A stretch of DNA of 29,757 bases from NCBI GenBank assembly GCA_910587875.1, contig CAJUOD010000027.1:1-29757 (forward strand). Reading direction: 5' to 3'. The first letter of the stretch is position 1, and every line of letters begins with the position of its first letter. The notes under the pieces were generated by a model. It saw only the letters and a program-made list of their open reading frames with translations, did no database searches and was not told the DNA's origin. The position numbers were made by a program, and so were the translations under genes. This DNA is from an uncultured Oscillibacter sp. GTDB lineage: Bacteria; Bacillota; Clostridia; Oscillospirales; Oscillospiraceae. Of the stretch, positions 14,207-21,307 are shown one piece after another.

Positions 14207-15220
14207 ATGAATGAAAAGCCTATCCTCGGCGTCCTTCTGGGCAACTCCGCCGGCGTCGGCCCGGAGCTGGTGGCCATGCTGGCCGTGAAGGATTACTACA
14301 AGGACTACTGCCGCCCCGTCATCATCGGAGACCTGCGCATGTTTGAGCACGGACTGAAGGTAGTGGGCGGCGACGTGCCCCACTATGTCGTCAGCGACCT
14401 CAGTGAGTGCGACTGGTCCAGGGGCTTCCCCGTGCTGGACCTGAAGGACCAGGACCCCGCCCAGGTGGTTTACGGCGAGGCCAGCGCCTATTGCGGGGCC
14501 AGCGACCTCAAGCAGCTGGACACCGGCATTGAGCTCTGCAAGGCCGGGAAAATCGAGGGCTTCATCTTTGGCCCCTTCCACAAGGGCGCCATGAAGATGG
14601 CGGGGCTCCACGATGAGAGCGAGCACACCTACCTGGCTCACGCGTTCAACGTCACGACCCCCTTCTGCGAAGTCAATATGATGGACGATCTCATGACGGT
14701 CCGGGCTACCAGCCATGTGCCCATCAGCGAAGTGTGCTCCATCATCAACGAGACCACCGTCCGGGAGGCCATCGAGATGGGGGAGATCACCGGCGAAAGC
14801 CTGGTCCGAAAGCCCCGCATTGCTGTGGCGGCCCTGAATCCCCACTGCGGCGAGTTCGGCCTCTGCGGCCGGGAGGAAGTGGACATCATTGAGCCCACCA
14901 TCAAAAAGGTGGTGGAGGAGACCGGATGGGACGTCACGGGACCCTATTCCGCCGACACCCTCTTCATTGCCGCCCTGAACGGCGACTTTGACGTGGTGGT
15001 CACCATGTACCACGACCAGGGGCAGATCGCCCTGAAGCTGGTGGGCTTCCAGCGCTGCATCACCATAGCCGGAGGCCAGCCCTATCCCATTACCACCTGC
15101 GCCCACGGGACCGCCTTTGACAAGGTGGGCAAGGCCAGCGTCACCACCGATTCCTTCGAGCGCGCCCTCCGCACCGTCGTGAAAATGGCCCTGGCGAAGC
15201 GCGAGAAGGTCTCCGGCTGA
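14207..15220 (+). CDS. pdxA: PdxA family 4-phospho-hydroxy-acid dehydrogenase
   Basis: 337 residues, normal for PdxA (4-hydroxythreonine-4-phosphate dehydrogenase). The metal-binding His triad fits His170 (ATSHVPI), His213 (LNPHCGEFG) and His269 (MYHDQGQ), and the GPFHKGAM motif is at 122-129. I chose ATG 14207 because GGAGG lies 9 bases upstream; an in-frame ATG at 14150 lacks a good site. PdxA of vitamin B6 synthesis and its relatives (PdxA2) acting on 4-phospho-D-threonate or D-erythronate look alike at this level. The sigma-54 promoter and neighbours LarA and UxaA favour a catabolic sugar-acid role over B6 synthesis. The DUF1537 kinase usually paired with PdxA2 is not in the window. Confidence 0.87.
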   Translation: MNEKPILGVLLGNSAGVGPELVAMLAVKDYYKDYCRPVIIGDLRMFEHGLKVVGGDVPHYVVSDLSECDWSRGFPVLDLKDQDPAQVVYGEASAYCGASDLKQLDTGIELCKAGKIEGFIFGPFHKGAMKMAGLHDESEHTYLAHAFNVTTPFCEVNMMDDLMTVRATSHVPISEVCSIINETTVREAIEMGEITGESLVRKPRIAVAALNPHCGEFGLCGREEVDIIEPTIKKVVEETGWDVTGPYSADTLFIAALNGDFDVVVTMYHDQGQIALKLVGFQRCITIAGGQPYPITTCAHGTAFDKVGKASVTTDSFERALRTVVKMALAKREKVSG

Positions 15221-15283
15221 ATGGGCTTTGCCCAGGCCATCAAGCGCATCCTGTCCCCGGTGCGGCGCTCCGGACGAATTTGT

Positions 15284-15312
15284 TTGATTTCTTAATCCCA
15301 TGGAAATATAAT
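15284..15312 (+). promoter_or_regulatory. Sigma-70-type promoter of the sigma-54 activator gene
   Basis: -35 TTGATT (15284-15289), 17-bp spacer, -10 TATAAT (15307-15312). It implies the activator is made independently of the sigma-54 promoter it probably serves. The leader is about 200 bases. Confidence 0.7.
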
Positions 15313-15437
15313 GGAAAGAAGGAGATTACGGACTATAAAAATGAATGGCTTTGTCTCGTGTGACCCTGGCAGCCGCCTGCGTCACCGCCTGCAGAGCCGA
15401 TTATATGGCGGAGAACGGCATCAGCTGAGTCCCTTCT

Positions 15438-15465
15438 CAGGCGGGTCTGTGTTCAGGCCCGCCTG
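15438..15465. other. Hairpin in the leader of the activator gene
   Basis: A perfect 8-bp stem, CAGGCGGG (15438-15445) with CCCGCCTG (15458-15465), and a 12-base loop, 52 bases before the start codon. No T-tract follows. It could affect translation or attenuate read-through from pdxA. The rest of 15313-15517 holds no convincing gene. Confidence 0.4.
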
Positions 15466-15517
15466 GGCCCGTTGGGCGCGGCAGAGCGCCTGCGCCTTGT
15501 GAAGAAAGGGATGTGCT

Positions 15518-17398
15518 ATGGTCAATATCATCGTGTTCGCGCCCTCCCCGGACCAGCTGGGCTATATAGGGGACCTGCTGCGGAAATTGCAGACCGACGA
15601 GGTGCGCATCGACGCCATCCACCACTTCGGGAGCCCCGAAATCTTAAACCACCTGAACCACTACGATGTGATCATCGCCCGGGGCATCACCTATCGGATG
15701 CTCTGCAAGCTGTACCCCGGCAAACACATCACCTATCTGGGCTTTGACGGGACGGACATCCTGTCCGCCCTGCTGAGGTGCCGGGAGGACTTCCACCCCA
15801 AAAAAATCGGCCTGTGCCTCCACCACGAGGGGCTGGAGGCCGTGCTCCCCGGGCTGGGCGAGCTCTGCCGGGCGGAGCTGCGGCTTTACGACGTGATAGA
15901 CGAACAGACCGCCTACAAGGCGGTGGAGGACTGCCGCCGGGACGGCATGGAGGCCATCGTCAGCGGCGGGACCGTCAGCAACATCTGCCGGGAACAGGAC
16001 CTTCCCTGCACCCAAATCCACATCCGGCCCGCCACGCTGGAGCGGGCCATCCAGGAGGCCCTGAACGCCGCCCGGCTCATCAACACGGAGCGGACAAAAA
16101 CCAACATCATCCGCATGATCCTGGACAACAGCGACGACGCGGTGCTGGCGGTGGACGAAACCGGGCACATCCTGGAGGCCAATGACCGGGCCTATCAGCT
16201 CTACGGGCTGGCCTTCATCCCCGGCTGGCGGGGCGGCCCTGTCCAGCGGCTGGGCGCCGGTCTGACCTATATCGGCAGCCGGGAGGACCCCTGCCGGGAC
16301 GGGGAGGAGAAGCTGGTGACCCTGGGAAACCAGCGGTATTATGTCCGCTACAAGCTCATCTCCGGCGAGGACTCCGGCGTGGGCACACTGATCACCACCA
16401 GCGCCGCCTCCAAGATCCTTCAGGAGGAGCGCCAGATCCGGAAGAGCCTGGTCCGCAAGGGCCCCACTGCCAAATATACCTTCCGCAGCATCATCGCGGT
16501 GAACCCGGAGATGCGGAAAAAAGTGGAGATCGCCAAAAAATTCAGCAAGGCGGACTCGAACGTGCTCATCACCGGGGAGACGGGCACCGGCAAGGAGCTC
16601 TTTGCCCACAGCATCCACTCCGCCAGCGGGCGGATGTCCCAGCCCTTTGTGGCTATCAACTGCGCCACGCTGCCGGAGAGTCTGCTGGAGAGCGAGCTGT
16701 TCGGCTATGAGCCGGGCTCCTTCTCCGGCGCGTCCCGGGAGGGGCGGATGGGCCTCTTTGAGCTGGCCCACCGGGGGACCATTTTCCTGGACGAGATCGG
16801 GGAGATCCCCGTGGCCCTTCAGGCGAAGCTGCTGCGGGTCCTTCAGGAAAAGGAGATCCGCCGCATCGGAAGCGCGGCGGTCATCCCCATCGACGTGCGG
16901 GTCATCGCCGCCACCAATGTGAATATCCGGGAGCGGATCGCCCTGGGGAAGTTCCGCAGCGACCTGCTCTACCGGCTCAACGCCCTGGAGATCTCCGTCC
17001 CGCCCCTGCGGGAGCGGCCGGACGACGTGATCCCCCTGATGGAGAGCCAGCTCCGCATTCTGGCGGCGGGCCTGGGCAAGCAGGCCCCCAAGCTCACGGC
17101 GGAGGCCCAGGAGTTCCTGAGCCGCTACGCCTGGCCCGGCAACGTCCGGGAGCTGCGCAACATCTGCGAGCGGCTGGTGGTCCTGTCCGACGCGGCGGAC
17201 GTAACGGTGGAGGACCTCCGCGAGCTCCACAGCTTTTCCGCCCCCGCCGGCAGCGCTTTCTTTTCCAATATGCCTGCCGCCGCTCCGGCTGTCCCGGCCT
17301 CCTTCTCCGGCAAGACCAAGCAGGAGATCGCCAGGGAGCTGGGCGTCAGCCGCACCACCCTCTGGCGGATGGGCAAGCGGAAAGAAGGGCTCAAATAA
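15518..17398 (+). CDS. Sigma-54-dependent activator with PrpR_N sensor domain
   Basis: 626 residues. Residues 1-190 are a PrpR_N-type periplasmic-binding-like sensor (VIIARGITYRMLCK, EAIVSGGTVSNICRE). A PAS-like segment follows at about 195-300 (MILDNSDDAVLAVDETGHI). The AAA+ domain at about 320-550 has Walker A GETGTGKE (353-360), Walker B TIFLDE (421-426) and the RSDLLYRL region (480-487). The C-terminal Fis-type helix-turn-helix is KQEIARELGVSRTTLWRMGK (601-620). The sigma-54 contact loop, normally GAFTGA, reads GSFSGA (400-405), an unusual double replacement. Such proteins bind upstream enhancers, sense a small molecule through PrpR_N and open sigma-54 promoters by ATP hydrolysis. Its place between pdxA and larA-uxaA, and the enhancer-like array at 13861, suggest it runs this pathway. 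Confidence 0.92.
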   Translation: MVNIIVFAPSPDQLGYIGDLLRKLQTDEVRIDAIHHFGSPEILNHLNHYDVIIARGITYRMLCKLYPGKHITYLGFDGTDILSALLRCREDFHPKKIGLCLHHEGLEAVLPGLGELCRAELRLYDVIDEQTAYKAVEDCRRDGMEAIVSGGTVSNICREQDLPCTQIHIRPATLERAIQEALNAARLINTERTKTNIIRMILDNSDDAVLAVDETGHILEANDRAYQLYGLAFIPGWRGGPVQRLGAGLTYIGSREDPCRDGEEKLVTLGNQRYYVRYKLISGEDSGVGTLITTSAASKILQEERQIRKSLVRKGPTAKYTFRSIIAVNPEMRKKVEIAKKFSKADSNVLITGETGTGKELFAHSIHSASGRMSQPFVAINCATLPESLLESELFGYEPGSFSGASREGRMGLFELAHRGTIFLDEIGEIPVALQAKLLRVLQEKEIRRIGSAAVIPIDVRVIAATNVNIRERIALGKFRSDLLYRLNALEISVPPLRERPDDVIPLMESQLRILAAGLGKQAPKLTAEAQEFLSRYAWPGNVRELRNICERLVVLSDAADVTVEDLRELHSFSAPAGSAFFSNMPAAAPAVPASFSGKTKQEIARELGVSRTTLWRMGKRKEGLK

Positions 17399-17537
17399 TT
17401 TGACGGCGAGGAGGCTCTGTGCTCCAGACGCCCCTGCGGGAGGGGATACTGATGCTCACCCCCACCTGTGCCTGCTGCTGGCCCGTGCCTTCGGCGGGTG
17501 AGGAGGGGTTTCATAACATCTTGAGAGGAGACTTTCC

Positions 17538-18821
17538 ATGGAAACCATTACCGAGCTCATTAAAAACCAACCTATCCCGAAAATGGTGCGCATCCGGCAG
17601 AACTTCGACCGGACCCACATCCCCGTGGAGGACATCGCCTCCACGGTTCAGAAGGAGCTGGACCGGGAGGACCTGGGCGGGAAGATCCGGCCCGGCATGA
17701 AAATCGCCATTACCTGCGGCAGCCGGGGCATAACCAACAGCGCCCTCATAGCCCGGGCCATGGTGGATTTCGTCAAGTCCAGGGGGGCGGAGCCCTTCAT
17801 CGTGGCCTCCATGGGCAGCCACGGCGGCGCCACCGCCGAGGGGCAGACCCAGATTCTGAAGGACTACGGCATTACGGAGGAGTCCATGGGCTGCCCTGTG
17901 AAGAGCTCCATGGAGACGGTGCAGATCGGCCTCTCCGGCGTGCGGAAGCAGCCGGTCTTCATCGACAAGAACGCCTCCGAGGCGGACGGCATCCTGCTCT
18001 TCAACCGCATCAAGCCCCACACCTCCTTCCGGGGGCCCTATGAGAGCGGCTTGATGAAGATGATGGCCATCGGCCTGGGCAAGCAGAAGGGGGCGGAGGC
18101 CATCCACCACCAGAGCCCCGCCATTATGCACGAGCTGGTGGAGGAGTACGGCCGGACCATTCTGGAGAACTGCCCCGTCCTGGGCGGCGTCGCCGTCATA
18201 GAAAACGCCTATGACGACACCTATCTCCTGAAGGGCCTCACGCCTCAGGAGATCATCGACGAGGAGCCCAAGCTGAAGGAAATCTCCTATCAGACCATCG
18301 CGCACCTGCTCTTCGACGAGTGCGACGTGCTGGTGGTGGATAAAATCGGGAAGAATATCTCCGGCGACGGCATGGACCCCAACATCTCCGGACGCTTCGT
18401 CCAGCCCCGGTACTGTTCCGGGGGCATCGACGCGGAAAAGGTGGTCATTCTGGACATCACCGATGAGACCCACGGAAACGCCCACGGCATCGGCCTGGCG
18501 GAGGTGACCACCCGGCGGCTGGTGAACCGGATGAAACTGGAGATGACCTATCCCACCGGCGTGACCAACACCTTCCTCCACCTGATGAAGATCCCCATGA
18601 TCATGGACAACGACCGGGAGGCCCTCCAGCTGGCCCTCATGTGCTGCCCGGAGGCGGAGGACCAGGACCGCTTGAAGCTGATCCGCATCCCCAACACCGC
18701 CCATATCGGGGAGATCGAGATTTCCGAGGGCCTGCTGCCCCAGGCAAAGGCCAACCCCCATATTGAGATCCTCACGGACCTTTACGACCTGCCCTTCGAC
18801 GCGCAGGGCAATCTGTTCTAA
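17538..18821 (+). CDS. larA: LarA family (DUF2088) nickel-pincer racemase/epimerase
   Basis: 427 residues of the LarA family, whose known members use a nickel-pincer nucleotide to racemise lactate, malate or other 2-hydroxy acids, or to epimerise gluconate at C2. The N-terminal domain shows IAITCGSRGITNSALIARAM and ASMGSHGGATAEGQ (with His95). The centre shows FNRIKPHTSFRGPYESGLMK, with Lys159 and His161 as candidate cofactor-contacting residues, and GLGKQKGAEAIHHQS. The C-terminal domain has a HGNAHGIGLAEVTTRRL stretch. GAGAGGAG lies upstream of the ATG. The neighbours (PdxA, UxaA) suggest an acid sugar and not lactate. The cofactor genes larB, larC and larE are not in this window and would have to be elsewhere. 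Confidence 0.85.
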   Translation: METITELIKNQPIPKMVRIRQNFDRTHIPVEDIASTVQKELDREDLGGKIRPGMKIAITCGSRGITNSALIARAMVDFVKSRGAEPFIVASMGSHGGATAEGQTQILKDYGITEESMGCPVKSSMETVQIGLSGVRKQPVFIDKNASEADGILLFNRIKPHTSFRGPYESGLMKMMAIGLGKQKGAEAIHHQSPAIMHELVEEYGRTILENCPVLGGVAVIENAYDDTYLLKGLTPQEIIDEEPKLKEISYQTIAHLLFDECDVLVVDKIGKNISGDGMDPNISGRFVQPRYCSGGIDAEKVVILDITDETHGNAHGIGLAEVTTRRLVNRMKLEMTYPTGVTNTFLHLMKIPMIMDNDREALQLALMCCPEAEDQDRLKLIRIPNTAHIGEIEISEGLLPQAKANPHIEILTDLYDLPFDAQGNLF

Positions 18822-18835
18822 AGGAGGAGCCCTCT

Positions 18836-19114
18836 ATGAAAAACGCCATGCTCATTGACCCCGCGGATAACGTGGTGGTAGCCATCGAGCCCATCGCCAA
18901 GGGCGGCCCGGTGGAGTACGACTGCGGCGGAGAGACTCGCCGCCTCACCGCCCTGGAGGACATCACCATCTACCACAAGCTGGCCTGCCGGGACATCGCC
19001 CAGGGCGAGCCGGTGGTGAAATACGGCCAGCACATCGGCTCCGCCGTCACGGAGATCAAGGCCGGGCAGCATGTCCACGTCCACAATGTGGAGAGCCATT
19101 CCACCAACGTTTGA
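18836..19114 (+). CDS. UxaA family dehydratase, small subunit (SAF domain)
   Basis: 92 residues equal to the N-terminal SAF-type domain of altronate/galactarate dehydratases (UxaA/GarD) and to the small subunit of (2R)-sulfolactate sulfo-lyase (SuyA). Visible features are MLIDPADNVVVAIEPIAKGG, ITIYHKLACRDIAQGEPVVKYGQHIG and the His-rich end GQHVHVHNVESH. It starts 14 bases after larA with a strong AAGGAGG site and ends 12 bases before the large subunit gene, so the three are tightly coupled. It must work with the next protein. The exact substrate is not readable from the sequence. Confidence 0.88.
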   Translation: MKNAMLIDPADNVVVAIEPIAKGGPVEYDCGGETRRLTALEDITIYHKLACRDIAQGEPVVKYGQHIGSAVTEIKAGQHVHVHNVESHSTNV

Positions 19115-19126
19115 GGAGGGAATCGA

Positions 19127-20290
19127 ATGACATTCTTTGGATATGAGCGGCCCGACGGACGGGTGGGCGTGCGGAACTACGTGCTGATCCTGCCCGCCAG
19201 CGTCTGCGCCTCCGACACCACCCGGATCGTGGCCCAGCAGGTCAACGGCGCGGTGACCTTCAACAACCAGCAGGGCTGCTCCCAGGTGGAGTCGGACCAG
19301 CAGCTGACCATGGACGTCATGGCGGGCTACGCCGCCAACCCCAATATCTACGGCACCGTGGTGATCTCCCTGGGCTGCGAGAACTGCCAGATGGACCTGG
19401 TGGTCAAGGCCATTCAGGAGCGGACCAACAAGCCCCTCAAGCAGGTCATCATCCAGGAGGCCGGCGGCACGCTGAAGGCGGTGGACATCGCTGTCCGCTA
19501 CGCCAAGGAGATGGCGGCGGAGGCGGCCATGCTCCAGAAGAAGGAATTCCCCATGTCGGAACTGATCCTGGGCACGGAGTGCGGCGGAAGCGATCCCACC
19601 AGCGGCCTGGCGGCGAACCCCGTCATCGGCGAGCTCAGCGACCGGCTGGTGGCCGACGGCGGCTGCTCCATCCTGAGCGAGACCACCGAGTTCATCGGCG
19701 CGGAGCACATCCTGGCGAAACGGGCCGCCACGCCCGAGGTCCACGACCGCATCCTGGAGATCGTCCGCCGCTATGAAAAGGCCCTGCGCCTGGTGGGGGA
19801 GGAGGTTCGGGAGGGCAATCCCTCCCCGGGCAACAAGGCCGGCGGCATCACCACCCTGGAGGAGAAGTCCCTGGGCTGCATCCACAAGGGGGGTCACAGC
19901 CCCGTCATGGAGGTCTACGACTACGCCAAACAGGTGAAAGCCAAAAGCGGCCTGGTCATCATGGACACCCCGGGCAACGACCCCTCCTCTGTCGCCGCCA
20001 TGGCGGCGGGCGGGGCCCAGGTGGTGGTGTTCTCCAGCGGCCGGGGGTCCCCCACGGGCAGCCCCATCGTGCCGGTGATCAAAATCACGGGGAACAAGCT
20101 GACCTTCGCCAAGATGGAGGACAACATCGACCTGGACGCCTCCCCCCTCATCTACGGGGAGAAGACCCTGGAGGAGCTGGGCGGCGAGCTCTATGAGCTG
20201 GTCCGCCAGGTGGCCTGCGGACGCCAGACCAAGGCGGAGGCCCTGGGCTACACGGAAATGGCCATCGCTCGGGTCTGCAACTACGTGTAA
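19127..20290 (+). CDS. UxaA family dehydratase, large subunit
   Basis: 387 residues matching the catalytic part of altronate/galactarate dehydratase and SuyB. Visible family motifs are GYERPDGRVGVRNYVLILP at the start, NNQQGCSQVESDQQ, VISLGCENCQ, ILGTECGGSDPTSGLAANP, SETTEFIGAEHIL, NKAGGITTLEEKSLG and MDTPGNDPSSVAAMAAGGAQ. Family members use ferrous iron to eliminate water (or sulfite in SuyAB) from a hydroxy acid. The Cys of GCENC and ECGG are candidate ligands. It is the last gene of the pdxA-regulator-larA-uxaA run and is followed by a strong terminator. Dehydration of an aldonate or aldarate after LarA-type epimerisation is a reasonable inference. Confidence 0.88.
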   Translation: MTFFGYERPDGRVGVRNYVLILPASVCASDTTRIVAQQVNGAVTFNNQQGCSQVESDQQLTMDVMAGYAANPNIYGTVVISLGCENCQMDLVVKAIQERTNKPLKQVIIQEAGGTLKAVDIAVRYAKEMAAEAAMLQKKEFPMSELILGTECGGSDPTSGLAANPVIGELSDRLVADGGCSILSETTEFIGAEHILAKRAATPEVHDRILEIVRRYEKALRLVGEEVREGNPSPGNKAGGITTLEEKSLGCIHKGGHSPVMEVYDYAKQVKAKSGLVIMDTPGNDPSSVAAMAAGGAQVVVFSSGRGSPTGSPIVPVIKITGNKLTFAKMEDNIDLDASPLIYGEKTLEELGGELYELVRQVACGRQTKAEALGYTEMAIARVCNYV

Positions 20291-20304
20291 ATTGGGAAAT
20301 ACTA

Positions 20305-20347
20305 AAAGCCCCGCCTGGAGGACGCGTCCTCCAGGCGGGGCTTTCTT
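20305..20347 (+). terminator. Strong bidirectional terminator after the uxaA-type operon
   Basis: A 40-base perfect palindrome (20305-20344, 18-bp stem with a CGCG loop) that ends in TTTCTT on the plus strand. On the minus strand it ends in TTTTAG, so it can serve the HAD gene from the other side. Confidence 0.93.
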
Positions 20348-20510
20348 AGAACCTGTATTCACAACCGTTGAACGCCGTATAGTCGGTCTTTTTCCCGCCA
20401 TACCGCGTCGATTTCCCTTGCAATCCGTCAGGATTGCTGCGGAAAATCTCCTTGTCTGGCGAGAAAAATCCTCGTCCATCCGGCATTCCCCGGTTATGAA
20501 TACAGGTTCT
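20348..20510. mobile_element. 163-bp palindromic MITE-like element
   Basis: The ends are 20-base inverted repeats (20348-20367 and 20491-20510) that match at 19 of 20 positions. Inner parts also pair imperfectly, and the exact middle is a perfect GCAATCC-GTCA-GGATTGC hairpin (20420-20437), so the whole element is symmetric about position 20429. It has no coding capacity. It abuts the terminator on the left, and its last base is the first base of the HAD stop codon on the right. No clear target duplication is visible. This architecture fits a non-autonomous transposable element or a large REP-like repeat. One copy only is visible here. Confidence 0.7.
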
Positions 20511-21304
20511 CAGTCCATGTGCTCCAGAATCTCCCGGATGTCCCGGTAGGTCTCCGAGGGCCGGACGCCGTACTTTTCCACGTCCTCCGGCACGCCCTCT
20601 CCGGAGAGGACGAAGGCGGTGTCAATCCCCGCCCGAACCCCGCAGGCGATGTCGGTGTAAATCCGGTCCCCTATCAGCAGGGTTTCCTCCTTGGAAAAGC
20701 CCCAGCGCTCCATGGCAAGCAGGGCCATCTCCGGCTCCGGCTTGCCGATCACCCTGGGCCTCCGGCCCGTGGCCCGGAAGAGCATCTCGCACACGGAGCC
20801 GCAGTCCGGCACGAAGCCCCAGGCCGTGGGACAGACCCAGTCGGGGTTGGTGGCGATGAAGTCCACCCTGGGGTCCCCCAGCAGAATACAGGCGTCCTCC
20901 AGCTTTTGAAAGGTCAGCTCCGTGTCGAAGCCGCAGACCAGCAGGGAGATGCCCGCCTCCCGCCGGTCCGTGACGCGGAAGCCCGCCTCCCGGAGCTGCT
21001 GGCGGAAGCTCCGGGTCCCGAAGGCGTAGATCAGGGCGTTGTCATACTTCCCCCGGAGATACCAGATGAGGGCGTCGGTGGAGGTCAGGAAGTCCTCGGC
21101 CTCCGCCTGGATGCCCATGCCCCGGAGGCGCTCCACGTAGGCGGCGGCGCTCCGGGAGGAGTTGTTGGTGGCGAAGAGATACCTGCCGCCCTTTTCCCGC
21201 ACCCGGCGGAGGAAGTCCGCCGTCCCCTCGAAGAGCCGGTCCCCCAGGTAGAGGGTGCCGTCCATGTCCAGGAGGAAGAGCCTTTTTCGGGAGAGGTCCA
21301 GCAT
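20510..21304 (-). CDS. HAD-IIA family phosphatase (NagD/phosphoglycolate phosphatase-like)
   Basis: 264 residues of the HAD class IIA hydrolases. Motif I LDMDGTLYLGD is near residue 12, motif II ATNNSSRS near 45 and motif III GDRIYTDIACG near 218. The capping region lies between, with ISLLVCGFD. GKPEPEMALLAMERW precedes motif III, as is usual in the family. Members dephosphorylate small metabolites such as sugar phosphates, phosphoglycolate or nucleotides in the cytoplasm. It starts 3 bases after the malic enzyme stop, so the two form an operon. Its stop codon overlaps the end of the palindromic element at 20348-20510, so an insertion there would have spared the coding sequence. Confidence 0.9.
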   Translation of the reverse strand: MLDLSRKRLFLLDMDGTLYLGDRLFEGTADFLRRVREKGGRYLFATNNSSRSAAAYVERLRGMGIQAEAEDFLTSTDALIWYLRGKYDNALIYAFGTRSFRQQLREAGFRVTDRREAGISLLVCGFDTELTFQKLEDACILLGDPRVDFIATNPDWVCPTAWGFVPDCGSVCEMLFRATGRRPRVIGKPEPEMALLAMERWGFSKEETLLIGDRIYTDIACGVRAGIDTAFVLSGEGVPEDVEKYGVRPSETYRDIREILEHMD

Positions 21305-21307
21305 GCC

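Noticed and set aside
15311..15502. A possible 63-codon gene between pdxA and the activator
   Set aside because: Its start lies at the -10 box of the predicted promoter, and the alternative internal ATG has a poorly spaced ribosome site. The composition is arginine-rich and unlike a real protein.
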